Assembly: GCA_020632495.1 (NCBI GenBank)
Contig: JACKFL010000005.1
Span: forward strand, 1,612,001 to 1,676,000
Length of the DNA stretch: 64,000 nucleotides
Source of the DNA: Candidatus Omnitrophota bacterium
Lineage (GTDB): Bacteria; Omnitrophota; Gorgyraeia; Zapsychrales; Zapsychraceae
Reading direction: 5' to 3'
This document shows positions 35,250 to 44,246 of this stretch, one piece after another. The notes beneath the pieces were generated by a model. The model saw only the letters and a program-made list of their open reading frames with translations, did no database searches and had not been told where the DNA came from. How positions within the stretch are numbered: position 1 is the stretch's first letter; every line of letters starts with the position of its first letter. Both the position numbers and the translations under genes were made by a program.

Positions 35250-35834
35250 ATGAAGAAAACAATCTTTACCGCGATGTTCCTCCTGCTGATATGTTCGACT
35301 GCCCGGGCCGAGCTGATCTATCTTAAGGACGGCCGCGTCATTAAAGGGAAGGTCGTTGAGAAAGGAAATTATTACATCAAGGTGATGGAGGGGCGCCTGC
35401 CCAAGCTGTACTATAACGAGCAGATCGAAAAGATCATGGATGAGGAGGAGCCGTTTAAATGGGATCCCAGCCAGATCGATGCCAACGGTTTTCCCGGTAT
35501 TCCGCCGACCAAAGTCCTGCTGATCCTTGAGCACCTGGAGCTGAACGGAGCACGTGTCAACATACAGCGGAATATCGAGATCCTGCGTGCCAAGGCGCCG
35601 CCGGCTCAAATGGCCAAGGTTGAGGATGTAATGCGGATCAACGAACTGATCAAGGTGATTATCCCGGTATACGCAGCCACCTTTACCGAGGAGGAATTCA
35701 AGGAAATGAACACTTTCCTTAAAACACCCACGGGCTCAAAAATGATTCTGGTCGCCGACGATATGATCCGTGACACCGCCGAGGTGATGGTGGATTATTT
35801 TAAGGAGCGGCTCAAGCTGCCTACCGATTTATAA
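35250..35834 (+). CDS. Exported DUF2059-type protein with small beta-barrel
   Basis: Of 194 residues from the ATG at 35250; a longer in-frame reading (78 bases) lacks a signal at its start. Signal peptide MKKTIFTAMFLLLICSTARA, then ELIYLKDGRVIKGKVVEKGNYYIKV, the same LxDG-barrel opening as the protein at 1781-2314. The C-terminal half (VIIPVYAATFTEEEFKEMNTFLKTPTGSKMI) matches DUF2059, a helical domain of periplasmic proteins of unknown role. It is transcribed divergently from the prenyl synthase with a 191-base gap. Confidence 0.8.
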   Translation: MKKTIFTAMFLLLICSTARAELIYLKDGRVIKGKVVEKGNYYIKVMEGRLPKLYYNEQIEKIMDEEEPFKWDPSQIDANGFPGIPPTKVLLILEHLELNGARVNIQRNIEILRAKAPPAQMAKVEDVMRINELIKVIIPVYAATFTEEEFKEMNTFLKTPTGSKMILVADDMIRDTAEVMVDYFKERLKLPTDL

Positions 35835-35868
35835 GTGTAATATCAGTAGATGTTTACAAGCGAAATTC

Positions 35869-35895
35869 CGGAGTCGCCCCGTGTGGGCGGCTCCG
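35869..35895. repeat. Hairpin after the DUF2059 gene
   Basis: CGGAGTCGCCC (35869-35879), loop CGTGT, GGGCGGCTCCG (35885-35895): 11 pairs with one T-G. No T-run follows, so it is at best a weak or factor-assisted terminator for the gene ending at 35834. Confidence 0.55.
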
Positions 35896-36020
35896 TTGCC
35901 CCAGGTGTCAATCAAATTCCCGCCTATTTTTTCCGCACAACAATTACCATAAGATATTATATTACAGTAACTTGCGATGAATTTTGTGGGTGGGGGGGCG
36001 GTTCCGGGCCGCAATTTTAA

Positions 36021-36049
36021 TTGACCCTGAAATTTATCTCTGTTATAGT
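36021..36049 (+). promoter_or_regulatory. Promoter of the purine operon
   Basis: TTGACC (36021-36026), 17-base spacer, TATAGT (36044-36049): five of six matches in each box. It lies 112 bases before purB, with no other gene between. Confidence 0.78.
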
Positions 36050-36160
36050 ATCTAAACCTAAGAGCCAAAACCTTTTAATTTCCCGGTAAAATCCTGAAAC
36101 CCGATTCATGGCAACCCCTTGTCGACCCCACAGAATGTATCTATTAAAGGAGTCTAGAAG

Positions 36161-37456
36161 ATGATCGAACGGTATACCCTGTCTAAGATGGGTAACATCT
36201 GGTCGGAAAAGCATAAGATGGAGATTATGCTGAAGATCGAAGTCCTCGCTTGTGAAGCCCTTTGCAAATTAGGGCACATACCCAAGAAGTCGCTCGACCA
36301 AATCAAGAAGAGCGCCAAATTTGATATCGATGAGGTCAAGCGGCTTGAGGAAAAGACCCGCCATGATGTGGTCGCGTTCATCAATAATGTGGGGCAGTAC
36401 ATCGGAGCGGAAGCCAAGTACCTCCATATGGGCCTGACATCTTCCGATTTGCTCGACACCTCTTTGTCCGTGCAATGCATGGAGGCGCTGGATATCCTGC
36501 TCTCCGACACAAAGAAGATGCTGGCGGTTCTCAAGCAGAAGGCCAAGAAGTATAAAGACACGCCGTGTATCGCGCGTACCCACGGCGTCCACGCCGAGCC
36601 GATGAGCTTCGGTTTGAAAATCGCGGTATGGTACGACGAGATGCGACGTAATTTAACCCGGCTGGAGCAGGCCCGCGACATTATGTCCTATGGCAAACTA
36701 TCCGGGGCCGTGGGGACGTTTGCCAATATCGATCCGTTTGTGGAAGAATACGTCTGCGAAAAGCTCGGATTGAAACCGGCCAATATCGCGACCCAGATCA
36801 TTCAACGCGATCATCACTGCCAATTCATGACGACCCTGGCCCTGGTCGGATCGACGCTGGATAAGATCGCCACCGAGATCCGGCTGCTGCAGAAGACCGA
36901 GGTCCTGGAGGTTGAAGAGCCGTTCTTCAAGGGGCAGATCGGGTCCTCGGCGATGCCGCACAAGCGCAATCCCGTGACCTGCGAGAGGATTTCCGGGTTG
37001 TCCCGTCTGTTACGTTCCAACGCGATCGCTTCGTTTGAAAATATTTGCCTGTGGCATGAGCGCGACATCAGCCACTCTTCCGTGGAGCGGGTGATTATCC
37101 CCGACAGCTGTATCGCCCTGAATTATATGTTCCACAAGATTATTCCCATCCTGGACGGTTTGCTCGTCTATCCCAAGAATATGATCGCCAGTCTGGCCAA
37201 GACCAAGGGGCTGATTTATTCTCAGCGGGTTCTGCTGGAATTGATGAAAAAAGGCCTGACACGGGAAGCGGCTTACGATATCATTCAGCGCTGCGCCATG
37301 CAGGTTTGGCAGGAAACCTCTGATTTCAAGGACATCCTCAACCGTGACCGCAAGGTCCGCAAGTATTTCAAGCCGGAAGAAATCGACAAGTGTTTCGACA
37401 TCAAGTATTACACCCGTCACAACGACAAGATTTATAAGCGGGTGGGACTGAAGTGA
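36161..37456 (+). CDS. purB: Adenylosuccinate lyase
   Basis: Of 431 residues. It cleaves fumarate from SAICAR and from adenylosuccinate, acting twice in purine synthesis. Visible: HMGLTSSDLLDTSLS, ARTHGVHAEPMSFG (catalytic histidine region) and the superfamily signature GSSAMPHKRNPVTCERI. AAAGGAG precedes the ATG. First gene of the operon purB-purC-purL-purQ-purM-purD; it ends in TGATG coupling with purC. Confidence 0.97.
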   Translation: MIERYTLSKMGNIWSEKHKMEIMLKIEVLACEALCKLGHIPKKSLDQIKKSAKFDIDEVKRLEEKTRHDVVAFINNVGQYIGAEAKYLHMGLTSSDLLDTSLSVQCMEALDILLSDTKKMLAVLKQKAKKYKDTPCIARTHGVHAEPMSFGLKIAVWYDEMRRNLTRLEQARDIMSYGKLSGAVGTFANIDPFVEEYVCEKLGLKPANIATQIIQRDHHCQFMTTLALVGSTLDKIATEIRLLQKTEVLEVEEPFFKGQIGSSAMPHKRNPVTCERISGLSRLLRSNAIASFENICLWHERDISHSSVERVIIPDSCIALNYMFHKIIPILDGLLVYPKNMIASLAKTKGLIYSQRVLLELMKKGLTREAAYDIIQRCAMQVWQETSDFKDILNRDRKVRKYFKPEEIDKCFDIKYYTRHNDKIYKRVGLK

Positions 37457-38163
37457 TGGTCACTAAGGGCGAGCCCATCTACGAAGGCAAGGCCAAGATC
37501 CTCTACCGTACCGACGATCCCGACCGGATGATTCAGTATTTCAAGGATGATGCCACCGCCTTTAACGCGGCCAAGAAGGGTACCATCCAGAAAAAGGGTG
37601 TCTTTAACAACAAGATTTCCACGAAGATTTTCCAGTTCCTCGAAGCACAGGGCATTCCGACCCATTTTGTCGACTCACTTTCAGACCGCGAGATGCTCAT
37701 CAAGACGGTTGAGATTATCAAGGTTGAGGTGATCGTCCGTAATGTCACGGCCGGATCATTATGCCGTCTGCTCGGTGTCGAAGAGGGGATCCGGATGGAA
37801 CAGCCGGTGATGGAATACTGCTACAAGAAGGACGAACTCGGCGATCCGCTCATCAACGAAGATCATATCCGCATGCTCAAGATCGCCACAGCCGAAGAAT
37901 TGGCGCAAATACGTGAGTTGACACTGAAGATCAATGGCTTGATGAAAGACTTTTTCGACAAGCTGGAGTTGCAGCTTATCGACTTCAAACTCGAATTCGG
38001 CCGGCACAAGGGGCACATTATCCTGGCCGACGAGATTTCTCCGGATACCTGCCGCCTGTGGGAAAAGGGGACAGGCAAACGGCTCGACAAGGACCGTTTC
38101 CGGCATGACTTGGGGAATATTGAAGAGGCCTACCAGGAAGTGTTTAACCGAGTTAACTCATAA
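37456..38163 (+). CDS. purC: Phosphoribosylaminoimidazole-succinocarboxamide synthase
   Basis: Of 235 residues. It joins aspartate to CAIR with ATP, giving SAICAR, the substrate of PurB. Visible: YEGKAKILYRTDDPD, FKDDATAFNAAKKG, VIVRNVTAGSL, and HIILADEISPDTCRLW, all typical of bacterial PurC. The ATG at 37456 overlaps the purB stop; a GTG one codon earlier is also possible. Confidence 0.97.
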   Translation: MVTKGEPIYEGKAKILYRTDDPDRMIQYFKDDATAFNAAKKGTIQKKGVFNNKISTKIFQFLEAQGIPTHFVDSLSDREMLIKTVEIIKVEVIVRNVTAGSLCRLLGVEEGIRMEQPVMEYCYKKDELGDPLINEDHIRMLKIATAEELAQIRELTLKINGLMKDFFDKLELQLIDFKLEFGRHKGHIILADEISPDTCRLWEKGTGKRLDKDRFRHDLGNIEEAYQEVFNRVNS

Positions 38164-38208
38164 CCGCTCTACCTCCACTCACTAACAATCGTAATCGAAT
38201 GCGTAACC

Positions 38209-41109
38209 ATGACCTGGCGCGTTGAAATTAAAAACAAGGCCGGCGTGTTTGATTCTCACGCCGAAGGGGTGCGCCGTTCCATCCAGGAACTGGGCATTTC
38301 CACCGTCACCGGGGTGGATGTTGAGAGGATCTTCAATATCGAAGGCCGGCTCAGCTCCGATGCCGTGGAACGGGTCTGCCGCGAGCTGTTGACCGATCCG
38401 GTGACCCAGGATTTTCATTTCCTGCCGTCCGATGAATTTAAACGCCCGCGCGCCCAGCGGGATGTGCACTCTATCGAAATCGCTTTTAATCCGGGCGTGA
38501 TGGATCCGGTGGAAGAGTCCACGCTCAAAGGCATCGGGGATATGGATATCGACGACGTCGAGTCGGTGAGTACGGCCCGCCGCTACACGCTGCGCGGCAC
38601 GCTCAGCGAGGCCAAATTGAGTCTGATCGTCGATAAGGTCCTCAGTAACAAAATTATTCAGCACGTCGCCGATCCGGCGCATCCCAAATTGCTGCATGCC
38701 ACCGCGCTCAGCGGTGAGGTGCAGGCGATTACTATCGGTCTGTTGTCTGCCAAAAAAGCCGATTTGGCCCGTATCAGTGCGGAAGGCCAACTCTTTCTCA
38801 GCATCCCCGAGATGCAGACGATTCAAAAACATTTCAAATCGCTGGGACGCAATCCCACCGATTGCGAGCTCGAGACGCTGGCACAGACGTGGAGCGAACA
38901 TTGTTTTCATAAGACTTTCCGCGGAAATATCGAATACCGGACCATGGCCGACGGCCGGCGCAAAACCAAACATATCACCAATCTCTTAAAGTCGACTATT
39001 GTCAAGGCCACGGAGCGCCTGGCCAAACCGTGGTGCGTATCCGTGTTTCACGATAACGCCGGGGTTATCAAGTTCGACAAAGACTCCCATTTGTGTTTCA
39101 AAGTCGAAACCCATAATCACCCGTCCGCCCTGGAACCGTTCGGCGGCGCGAATACCGGCATTGGCGGGGTTATCCGTGACATTCTTGGAACGGGACTCGG
39201 CGCCAAGCCCGTGTGCAATACCGACGTCTTTTGCTTTGCCCGGCCGGACACGCCGTTCTCCGAACTGCCGCCGGGGACACTGCATCCCAAAAGGGTCATG
39301 AAGGGAGTTGTCGACGGCGTGCGGGACTACGGCAACAAGATGGGAATTCCGACGGTTAACGGCGCCATCCTTTTTGATCAGGGATTCGTCGGCAATCCGC
39401 TGGTGTATTGCGGGTGCGTGGGAATTATGCCGCGGGACAAGGTCCGCAAAAAGGTCATGAAAGGCGACGCGATCATTGTCGCCGGCGGCAAGACCGGCCG
39501 CGACGGAATACACGGGGCGACTTTTTCCTCCGGCGAATTGACCACCGAGTCCGAGACAGTCTCGTCGGGGGCTGTGCAAATCGGGGATCCTATCCAGGAA
39601 AAGAAGGTCCTCGATGTCCTGCTCCAGGCACGGGACAAGGATCTTTACAACGCCATTACCGACTGCGGGGCGGGCGGCTTGTCGAGCGCCGTGGGGGAAA
39701 TGGGAGAAGAGACCGGAGCGCGGGTGCATCTGGATAAAGTGCCGCTCAAGTATCAGGGTCTGAAATATATGGAGGTGTGGATTTCCGAGTCGCAGGAACG
39801 CATGGTCTTCTCGGTCCCGCCGCAGAAGGTCGAGGAATTTCTCGCCGTGTTCGCCGCGGAAAATGTTGAGGCCAGTGTCATCGGTGAGTTCACCGGGACC
39901 GGCCGGCTGGAAATTTATTACGGGCAGACCGAGGTGTGTAATCTCGATATGCGCTTTCTTCACGACGGCAATCCGCGGGTGACCAAGAAGGCGGTATGGA
40001 AGCCGTACAAGGGCAAATCACCCAAATTGCCGAAGAAGCCGGACCTCGACGCGGCCTTACGGGCGGTGCTGGGACACTTTAATGTCTGTTCGAAGGAATG
40101 GGTCATCCGTCAGTACGATCATGAGGTCCAGGGCGGCAGTGTCATCAAGCCGTTGTGCGGAGTGGATGCCGACGGGCCGTCGGACGCCAGCGTAGTGCGG
40201 CCCAAGCTGGACTCCAAAAAAGGGTTTGCGGTTTCCAACGGGATCAATATCCGTTACGGAATGATCGACCCCTACTGGATGGCAGCTTCCTGCATCGACG
40301 AGGCCATACGGCAGATCGTGTGTGTCGGCGGCGACCCCGACCGTATCGCCATTCTCGATAATTTTTGCTGGGGAAATCCGGACAAGCCCGACCGGTTGGG
40401 GGCGTTGGTCCGTGCCGCCGAGGGATGTTACAAGGCGGCGGTCGGATATCAGACACCGTTTATATCCGGCAAGGACAGTCTATACAATGAATACGCCGAG
40501 GGAAAGAAATCCATCGCGATTCCCGGGACACTGTTGATTTCAGCCATCGGGATCGTTGAGGATATTCATAAGACCGTCACTATGGATTTGAAAGAAGCGG
40601 GCAACCTGATATACATTGTGGGCCGCACGTTTCCCGAAATGGGAGGGTCCATATACTATGATTATCTCGGGAGCTTGGGAACGGATGTGCCGCGGGCGAA
40701 CTTCGCCCAAGCGATGCGGACGTTTCGGGCGTTGTCCGGGGCCATCAGCAAGGGGCTGGTGCGCAGCGCGCACGATTGTTCGGAGGGCGGTCTGGCGGTT
40801 GCATTGGCGGAAATGGCCTTTGCCGGCGGGTTGGGGGTCAGCGCGCACCTGCAAAAGGTTCCGTTCCGCGGGACCGACGCGCGCGACGATATTTTGATGT
40901 TCTCCGAATCCAACAGCCGTTTTCTGGTAGAAGTGCCGCCTGCCAGGCAAAAGCAGTTTGAGCAGCAACTTAAGGGGATTCCCCTCGGGCTGATCGGTCT
41001 GGTTGAGGAATACCCGGATTTCGTTATTACCGGCCTCGACGGAGAATTAAGTGTGCACAGCAGTATTTATGAACTCAAGGAAGCCTGGCAGGCGCCGTTG
41101 AGGTGGTAA
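38209..41109 (+). CDS. purL: Phosphoribosylformylglycinamidine synthase, PurL with PurS-like N-terminus
   Basis: Of 966 residues, intermediate between small PurL (~730) and the large type with glutaminase (~1300). The first ~165 residues hold two PurS-like alpha/beta units (WRVEIKNKAGVFDSHAEGVRRSIQELG and HSIEIAFNPGVMDPVEESTLKGI); the rest is the ATP-dependent synthetase with ETHNHPSALEPFGGANTGIGG, DCGAGGLSSAVGEMGEETG and SAHDCSEGGLAVALAEMA. It amidates FGAR to FGAM using ammonia from PurQ, encoded separately just downstream. No separate purS is seen, consistent with PurS being built in. A 45-base gap follows purC; no obvious strong ribosome site. Confidence 0.95.
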   Translation: MTWRVEIKNKAGVFDSHAEGVRRSIQELGISTVTGVDVERIFNIEGRLSSDAVERVCRELLTDPVTQDFHFLPSDEFKRPRAQRDVHSIEIAFNPGVMDPVEESTLKGIGDMDIDDVESVSTARRYTLRGTLSEAKLSLIVDKVLSNKIIQHVADPAHPKLLHATALSGEVQAITIGLLSAKKADLARISAEGQLFLSIPEMQTIQKHFKSLGRNPTDCELETLAQTWSEHCFHKTFRGNIEYRTMADGRRKTKHITNLLKSTIVKATERLAKPWCVSVFHDNAGVIKFDKDSHLCFKVETHNHPSALEPFGGANTGIGGVIRDILGTGLGAKPVCNTDVFCFARPDTPFSELPPGTLHPKRVMKGVVDGVRDYGNKMGIPTVNGAILFDQGFVGNPLVYCGCVGIMPRDKVRKKVMKGDAIIVAGGKTGRDGIHGATFSSGELTTESETVSSGAVQIGDPIQEKKVLDVLLQARDKDLYNAITDCGAGGLSSAVGEMGEETGARVHLDKVPLKYQGLKYMEVWISESQERMVFSVPPQKVEEFLAVFAAENVEASVIGEFTGTGRLEIYYGQTEVCNLDMRFLHDGNPRVTKKAVWKPYKGKSPKLPKKPDLDAALRAVLGHFNVCSKEWVIRQYDHEVQGGSVIKPLCGVDADGPSDASVVRPKLDSKKGFAVSNGINIRYGMIDPYWMAASCIDEAIRQIVCVGGDPDRIAILDNFCWGNPDKPDRLGALVRAAEGCYKAAVGYQTPFISGKDSLYNEYAEGKKSIAIPGTLLISAIGIVEDIHKTVTMDLKEAGNLIYIVGRTFPEMGGSIYYDYLGSLGTDVPRANFAQAMRTFRALSGAISKGLVRSAHDCSEGGLAVALAEMAFAGGLGVSAHLQKVPFRGTDARDDILMFSESNSRFLVEVPPARQKQFEQQLKGIPLGLIGLVEEYPDFVITGLDGELSVHSSIYELKEAWQAPLRW

Positions 41110-41110
41110 T

Positions 41111-41923
41111 ATGAGTAAGCAGCCTAAAGTGATCGTACTCCGGACGGCCGGGACCAATTGCGATAGCGAGACCGCATTCGCCTTCGCGCATTTCGGGGCG
41201 CAAGTCGATTCGGTACACATCGATGCCTTGTACCGGCACGAGACTCATCTCAGGGAGTATCATATCCTCGCTGTGCCGGGAGGGTTTACCTACGGCGACG
41301 ATATCGAGTCGGGACGCATTCTGGCGAATGAACTGCGCCATCACTTGGGAGCGGACCTCGGGGAATTTATCGCCGCCGGGAAATTGATTATCGGGATTTG
41401 CAACGGATTTCAAGTGCTGGTCAAGGCGGGAATCCTGCCCGGACCGGCCGATGCGGCTACATTGACGGCGAAAAAAACATCGCAGACAGTGTCGCTGACC
41501 CACAATGATTCCGGAAAATTTGAAGACCGCTGGTCTTATCTGCGAGTGGAAGGGCAGAGCGTCTGGACGAGAGGGCTCGACGAACTCGTTTATTATCCCG
41601 TCGCCCATGCGGAGGGAAAGTTTGTCGCGGACCCGGAATTGCTCCAGCGGTTGGCCGGCAGCCATCAGATCGCCTTTCGCTACTGCTCCTTTGAGGGCAA
41701 TGATCCGGCTTATCCGGAGAATCCCAACGGCTCGCTGGGAGACGTGGCCGGAATTACCGATCCGAGCGGCAGGATTCTCGGTCTGATGCCCCACCCCGAG
41801 CGTCATTTCTTCACCACGCAGCATCCGTTCTGGACCCGGCTGCCTGTCAATGGCCGGCTCGGACAGGGGGCGCTGATTTTTGAGAACGGCGTGAATTATG
41901 TGCGGGAGCATTTTTGCCAGTGA
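41111..41923 (+). CDS. purQ: FGAM synthase glutaminase subunit
   Basis: Of 270 residues. Class I glutamine amidotransferase that feeds ammonia to PurL. Visible: AVPGGFTYGDDIESGRI, nucleophile C97 in GICNGFQVL and the histidine-glutamate pair in LMPHPERHFF. Slightly longer than Bacillus PurQ (~227), closer to the glutaminase domain of large PurL. It starts one base after the purL stop and ends in a GTGA overlap with purM. Confidence 0.96.
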   Translation: MSKQPKVIVLRTAGTNCDSETAFAFAHFGAQVDSVHIDALYRHETHLREYHILAVPGGFTYGDDIESGRILANELRHHLGADLGEFIAAGKLIIGICNGFQVLVKAGILPGPADAATLTAKKTSQTVSLTHNDSGKFEDRWSYLRVEGQSVWTRGLDELVYYPVAHAEGKFVADPELLQRLAGSHQIAFRYCSFEGNDPAYPENPNGSLGDVAGITDPSGRILGLMPHPERHFFTTQHPFWTRLPVNGRLGQGALIFENGVNYVREHFCQ

Positions 41924-42939
41924 CCACAACCAAGACCTCATACAAAGACAGCGGCGTCGACATCGATCAGGCAAATACCTTTGTCCGGCAGATTAAAAAG
42001 CAGGTGACCGCGACGCACGGTCCGGAAGTCATCAAAAGGGATGGCGCCTTCGGCGGATTGTACGCGCTGGCGGCGGGCCGTTTCCGCAAACCCGTGCTGG
42101 TGTCCTCCACGGACGGGGTCGGCACGAAACTCTTGCTGGCGCAACAGTTTCAAATTCACGATTCGGTGGGGATCGACCTGGTCGCCATGAATGTGAATGA
42201 TATACTTTGTGTAGGGGCACAGCCTCTTTTCTTTCTCGACTATATCGCTTGCGGAAAATTGGACCCGGCGGTGCTCAAGAAGGTGGTATCCGGCATCGCC
42301 AAGGGGTGCCGCCTCGCGGGATGCAGTCTGATCGGCGGAGAGACGGCGGAAATGCCCGGCATGTACGGACCGACCGAGTACGATTTGGCCGGTTTTGCCG
42401 TGGGGGTCGTGGACGAAAAGAAGATTATCGACGGCAGCGCCATCATCTCCGGTGACGCGGTGATCGGCCTGCCTTCCAGCGGGATTCACTCCAACGGATA
42501 CTCCCTGGTCCGTAAGGTGCTGTCCGAACCGCTGCTCCGGAAACACGCCGCCAGCCTGCTGCGGCCGACCAAGATTTATGCGAAAGAGGTTGCGTTATTG
42601 ACCTCCAAATTTAGAATAAAAGGCATAGCGCATATCACCGGGGGGGCATACTACGACAAGTTGACCAAGATTTTGCCAAAAAACTGCTGTTTCTCACTGA
42701 ATATCGGCAGTTGGCCGGTCCCAAAAGTATTTCCCCTTTTACAAAAAGAGGGTAAAATAGAAGAGTCCGAGATGTACCGGACGTTCAACATGGGCATCGG
42801 CATGGCGCTGGTCGTGGCTGCCAAAGATGCCGCTGACGTTCAGGAAACCCTCAAAAAGTACAGGATCAGACACTACCGCATCGGAAGTGTCGTCACCAAT
42901 CAAAAGAAAAAGATCGTCTTCCAAAGGGGAGCATCATGA
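41920..42939 (+). CDS. purM: Phosphoribosylformylglycinamidine cyclo-ligase
   Basis: Of 339 residues from GTG 41920 (GTGA overlap with purQ); a TTG two codons earlier is the alternative. It closes the imidazole ring of AIR with ATP. Visible: YKDSGVDIDQAN, SSTDGVGTKLLLA, DLVAMNVNDIL, GGETAEMPGMY and GLPSSGIHSNGYSLVR. Overlaps purD by 4 bases (ATGA). Confidence 0.96.
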   Translation: MTTTKTSYKDSGVDIDQANTFVRQIKKQVTATHGPEVIKRDGAFGGLYALAAGRFRKPVLVSSTDGVGTKLLLAQQFQIHDSVGIDLVAMNVNDILCVGAQPLFFLDYIACGKLDPAVLKKVVSGIAKGCRLAGCSLIGGETAEMPGMYGPTEYDLAGFAVGVVDEKKIIDGSAIISGDAVIGLPSSGIHSNGYSLVRKVLSEPLLRKHAASLLRPTKIYAKEVALLTSKFRIKGIAHITGGAYYDKLTKILPKNCCFSLNIGSWPVPKVFPLLQKEGKIEESEMYRTFNMGIGMALVVAAKDAADVQETLKKYRIRHYRIGSVVTNQKKKIVFQRGAS

Positions 42940-44231
42940 AAATACTCATCATCGGTTCCGGAGGCCGCGAGCATGTTCTGGCCTGGAAGATCAAGCAAAG
43001 TCCGCTGGTCAAAGAGATTTATTGCGCCCCGGGCAACGGCGGGATTGCCGGTCTGGCCGAGTGTGTTGATATCCCGGCGGACGATATTGAAGGCCTGCTT
43101 GATTTCGCCTCCCAAAAGCGTATTGATCTGACGATCGTCGGTCCGGAGGCCCCGCTGGTGAAGGGGATCGTCGATTACTTTACGGCCAGCGGTCTGAAGA
43201 TTTTCGGTCCCACCAAGTCCGCCGCCCTGCTGGAAGGCAGCAAGGTTTTCGCCAAGGAATTCATGCACAAGTGCAACATTCCGACGGCTTCCTTCAAAAC
43301 TTTCGACAATTATCATGAGGCGGTCGATTATACCGAACGTGCCGAGTATCCGCTCGTGATCAAGGCCGACGGACTGGCCGCCGGCAAGGGTGTGATTATT
43401 TGTGAGGATATCGCCCATGCCCATAAGGCCCTTGAGCAAATTATGCAGGATAAGGTATTCAAGGAGGCCGGAAACAAGGTTGTCGTCGAGGAATGTCTGG
43501 AGGGCGAAGAAGCCTCGCTGCTGGCGATTTGCGACGGGCAGGATTATGTGATGCTGGCCTCATCCCAGGACCACAAACGGATTTTCGATGACGACATGGG
43601 ACCCAACACGGGGGGGATGGGGGCTTATTCCCCGGCGCCGATAATTAATCGGGAATTGCTCAACAAAATTGAAGCGCGCATTATTGAGCCCACCATTCGC
43701 GGCATGAACCGCGAAGGCGCACCCTTCAAGGGGATTTTGTACGTCGGGTTGATGATCACCAAGCAGGGGGCCTTTGTCCTGGAATACAACGTGCGCTTCG
43801 GTGATCCCGAAGCGCAGGTGGTTCTGCCGAGGTTGAAGAATGACCTGGTCCCGGTGCTGCTGGCCAGCTGCGAGGAACGGCTGAATGAATTCGAACTCGA
43901 CTGGGACAACCGGGCCTGCGTGTGCGTCGTAATGAGTTCCGGAGGATATCCCGGGGAATACAAAAACGGTTTTGAGATCACCGGACTGGATGCCTTTAAC
44001 GGGCATGACAAGACCGTCGTTTTTCATGCCGGCACCAAACTTGTCGACGGCAAGGTGGTGACCGACGGAGGACGGGTCCTGGGGGTCACCTCGCTGGGAG
44101 CCAATCTGCAAAAGGCCATCGACCAGGCCTATGCCGCGGTCGAGCAGATCAAGTTCGACAAATGCTTTTTCCGCAGGGATATCGGCGCCAAGGCCTTCAT
44201 CCACATGGAGCAGCCCAGCCAGAAACGTTAG
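42936..44231 (+). CDS. purD: Phosphoribosylamine-glycine ligase
   Basis: Of 431 residues. ATP-grasp enzyme that joins glycine to phosphoribosylamine, the second step of purine synthesis. Visible: ILIIGSGGREHVLAWKI, CAPGNGGIA, VIKADGLAAGKGVII, GPNTGGMGAYSPAP and VRFGDPEAQVVLPRL. AAAGGGGAG lies just before the ATG. Last pur gene here: purF, purN, purE/K and purH are not in the window. Confidence 0.97.
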   Translation: MKILIIGSGGREHVLAWKIKQSPLVKEIYCAPGNGGIAGLAECVDIPADDIEGLLDFASQKRIDLTIVGPEAPLVKGIVDYFTASGLKIFGPTKSAALLEGSKVFAKEFMHKCNIPTASFKTFDNYHEAVDYTERAEYPLVIKADGLAAGKGVIICEDIAHAHKALEQIMQDKVFKEAGNKVVVEECLEGEEASLLAICDGQDYVMLASSQDHKRIFDDDMGPNTGGMGAYSPAPIINRELLNKIEARIIEPTIRGMNREGAPFKGILYVGLMITKQGAFVLEYNVRFGDPEAQVVLPRLKNDLVPVLLASCEERLNEFELDWDNRACVCVVMSSGGYPGEYKNGFEITGLDAFNGHDKTVVFHAGTKLVDGKVVTDGGRVLGVTSLGANLQKAIDQAYAAVEQIKFDKCFFRRDIGAKAFIHMEQPSQKR

Positions 44232-44246
44232 AACGATAAGGTTGCG

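Larger units (their letters stand above)
35835..36160. other. 326-base intergenic leader of the purine operon
   Basis: No gene seen. It holds an 11-bp hairpin (35869-35895), a G-rich tract (35988-36008), the purine promoter (36021-36049) and a ~105-base leader ending in AAAGGAG before purB. I looked for the conserved purine-riboswitch core in the leader and did not find it. Confidence 0.7.

Noticed and set aside
36050..36160. Purine riboswitch in the purB leader
   Set aside because: I could not find the conserved core loops or a pairing P1 stem; only a plain leader with AAAGGAG is seen.
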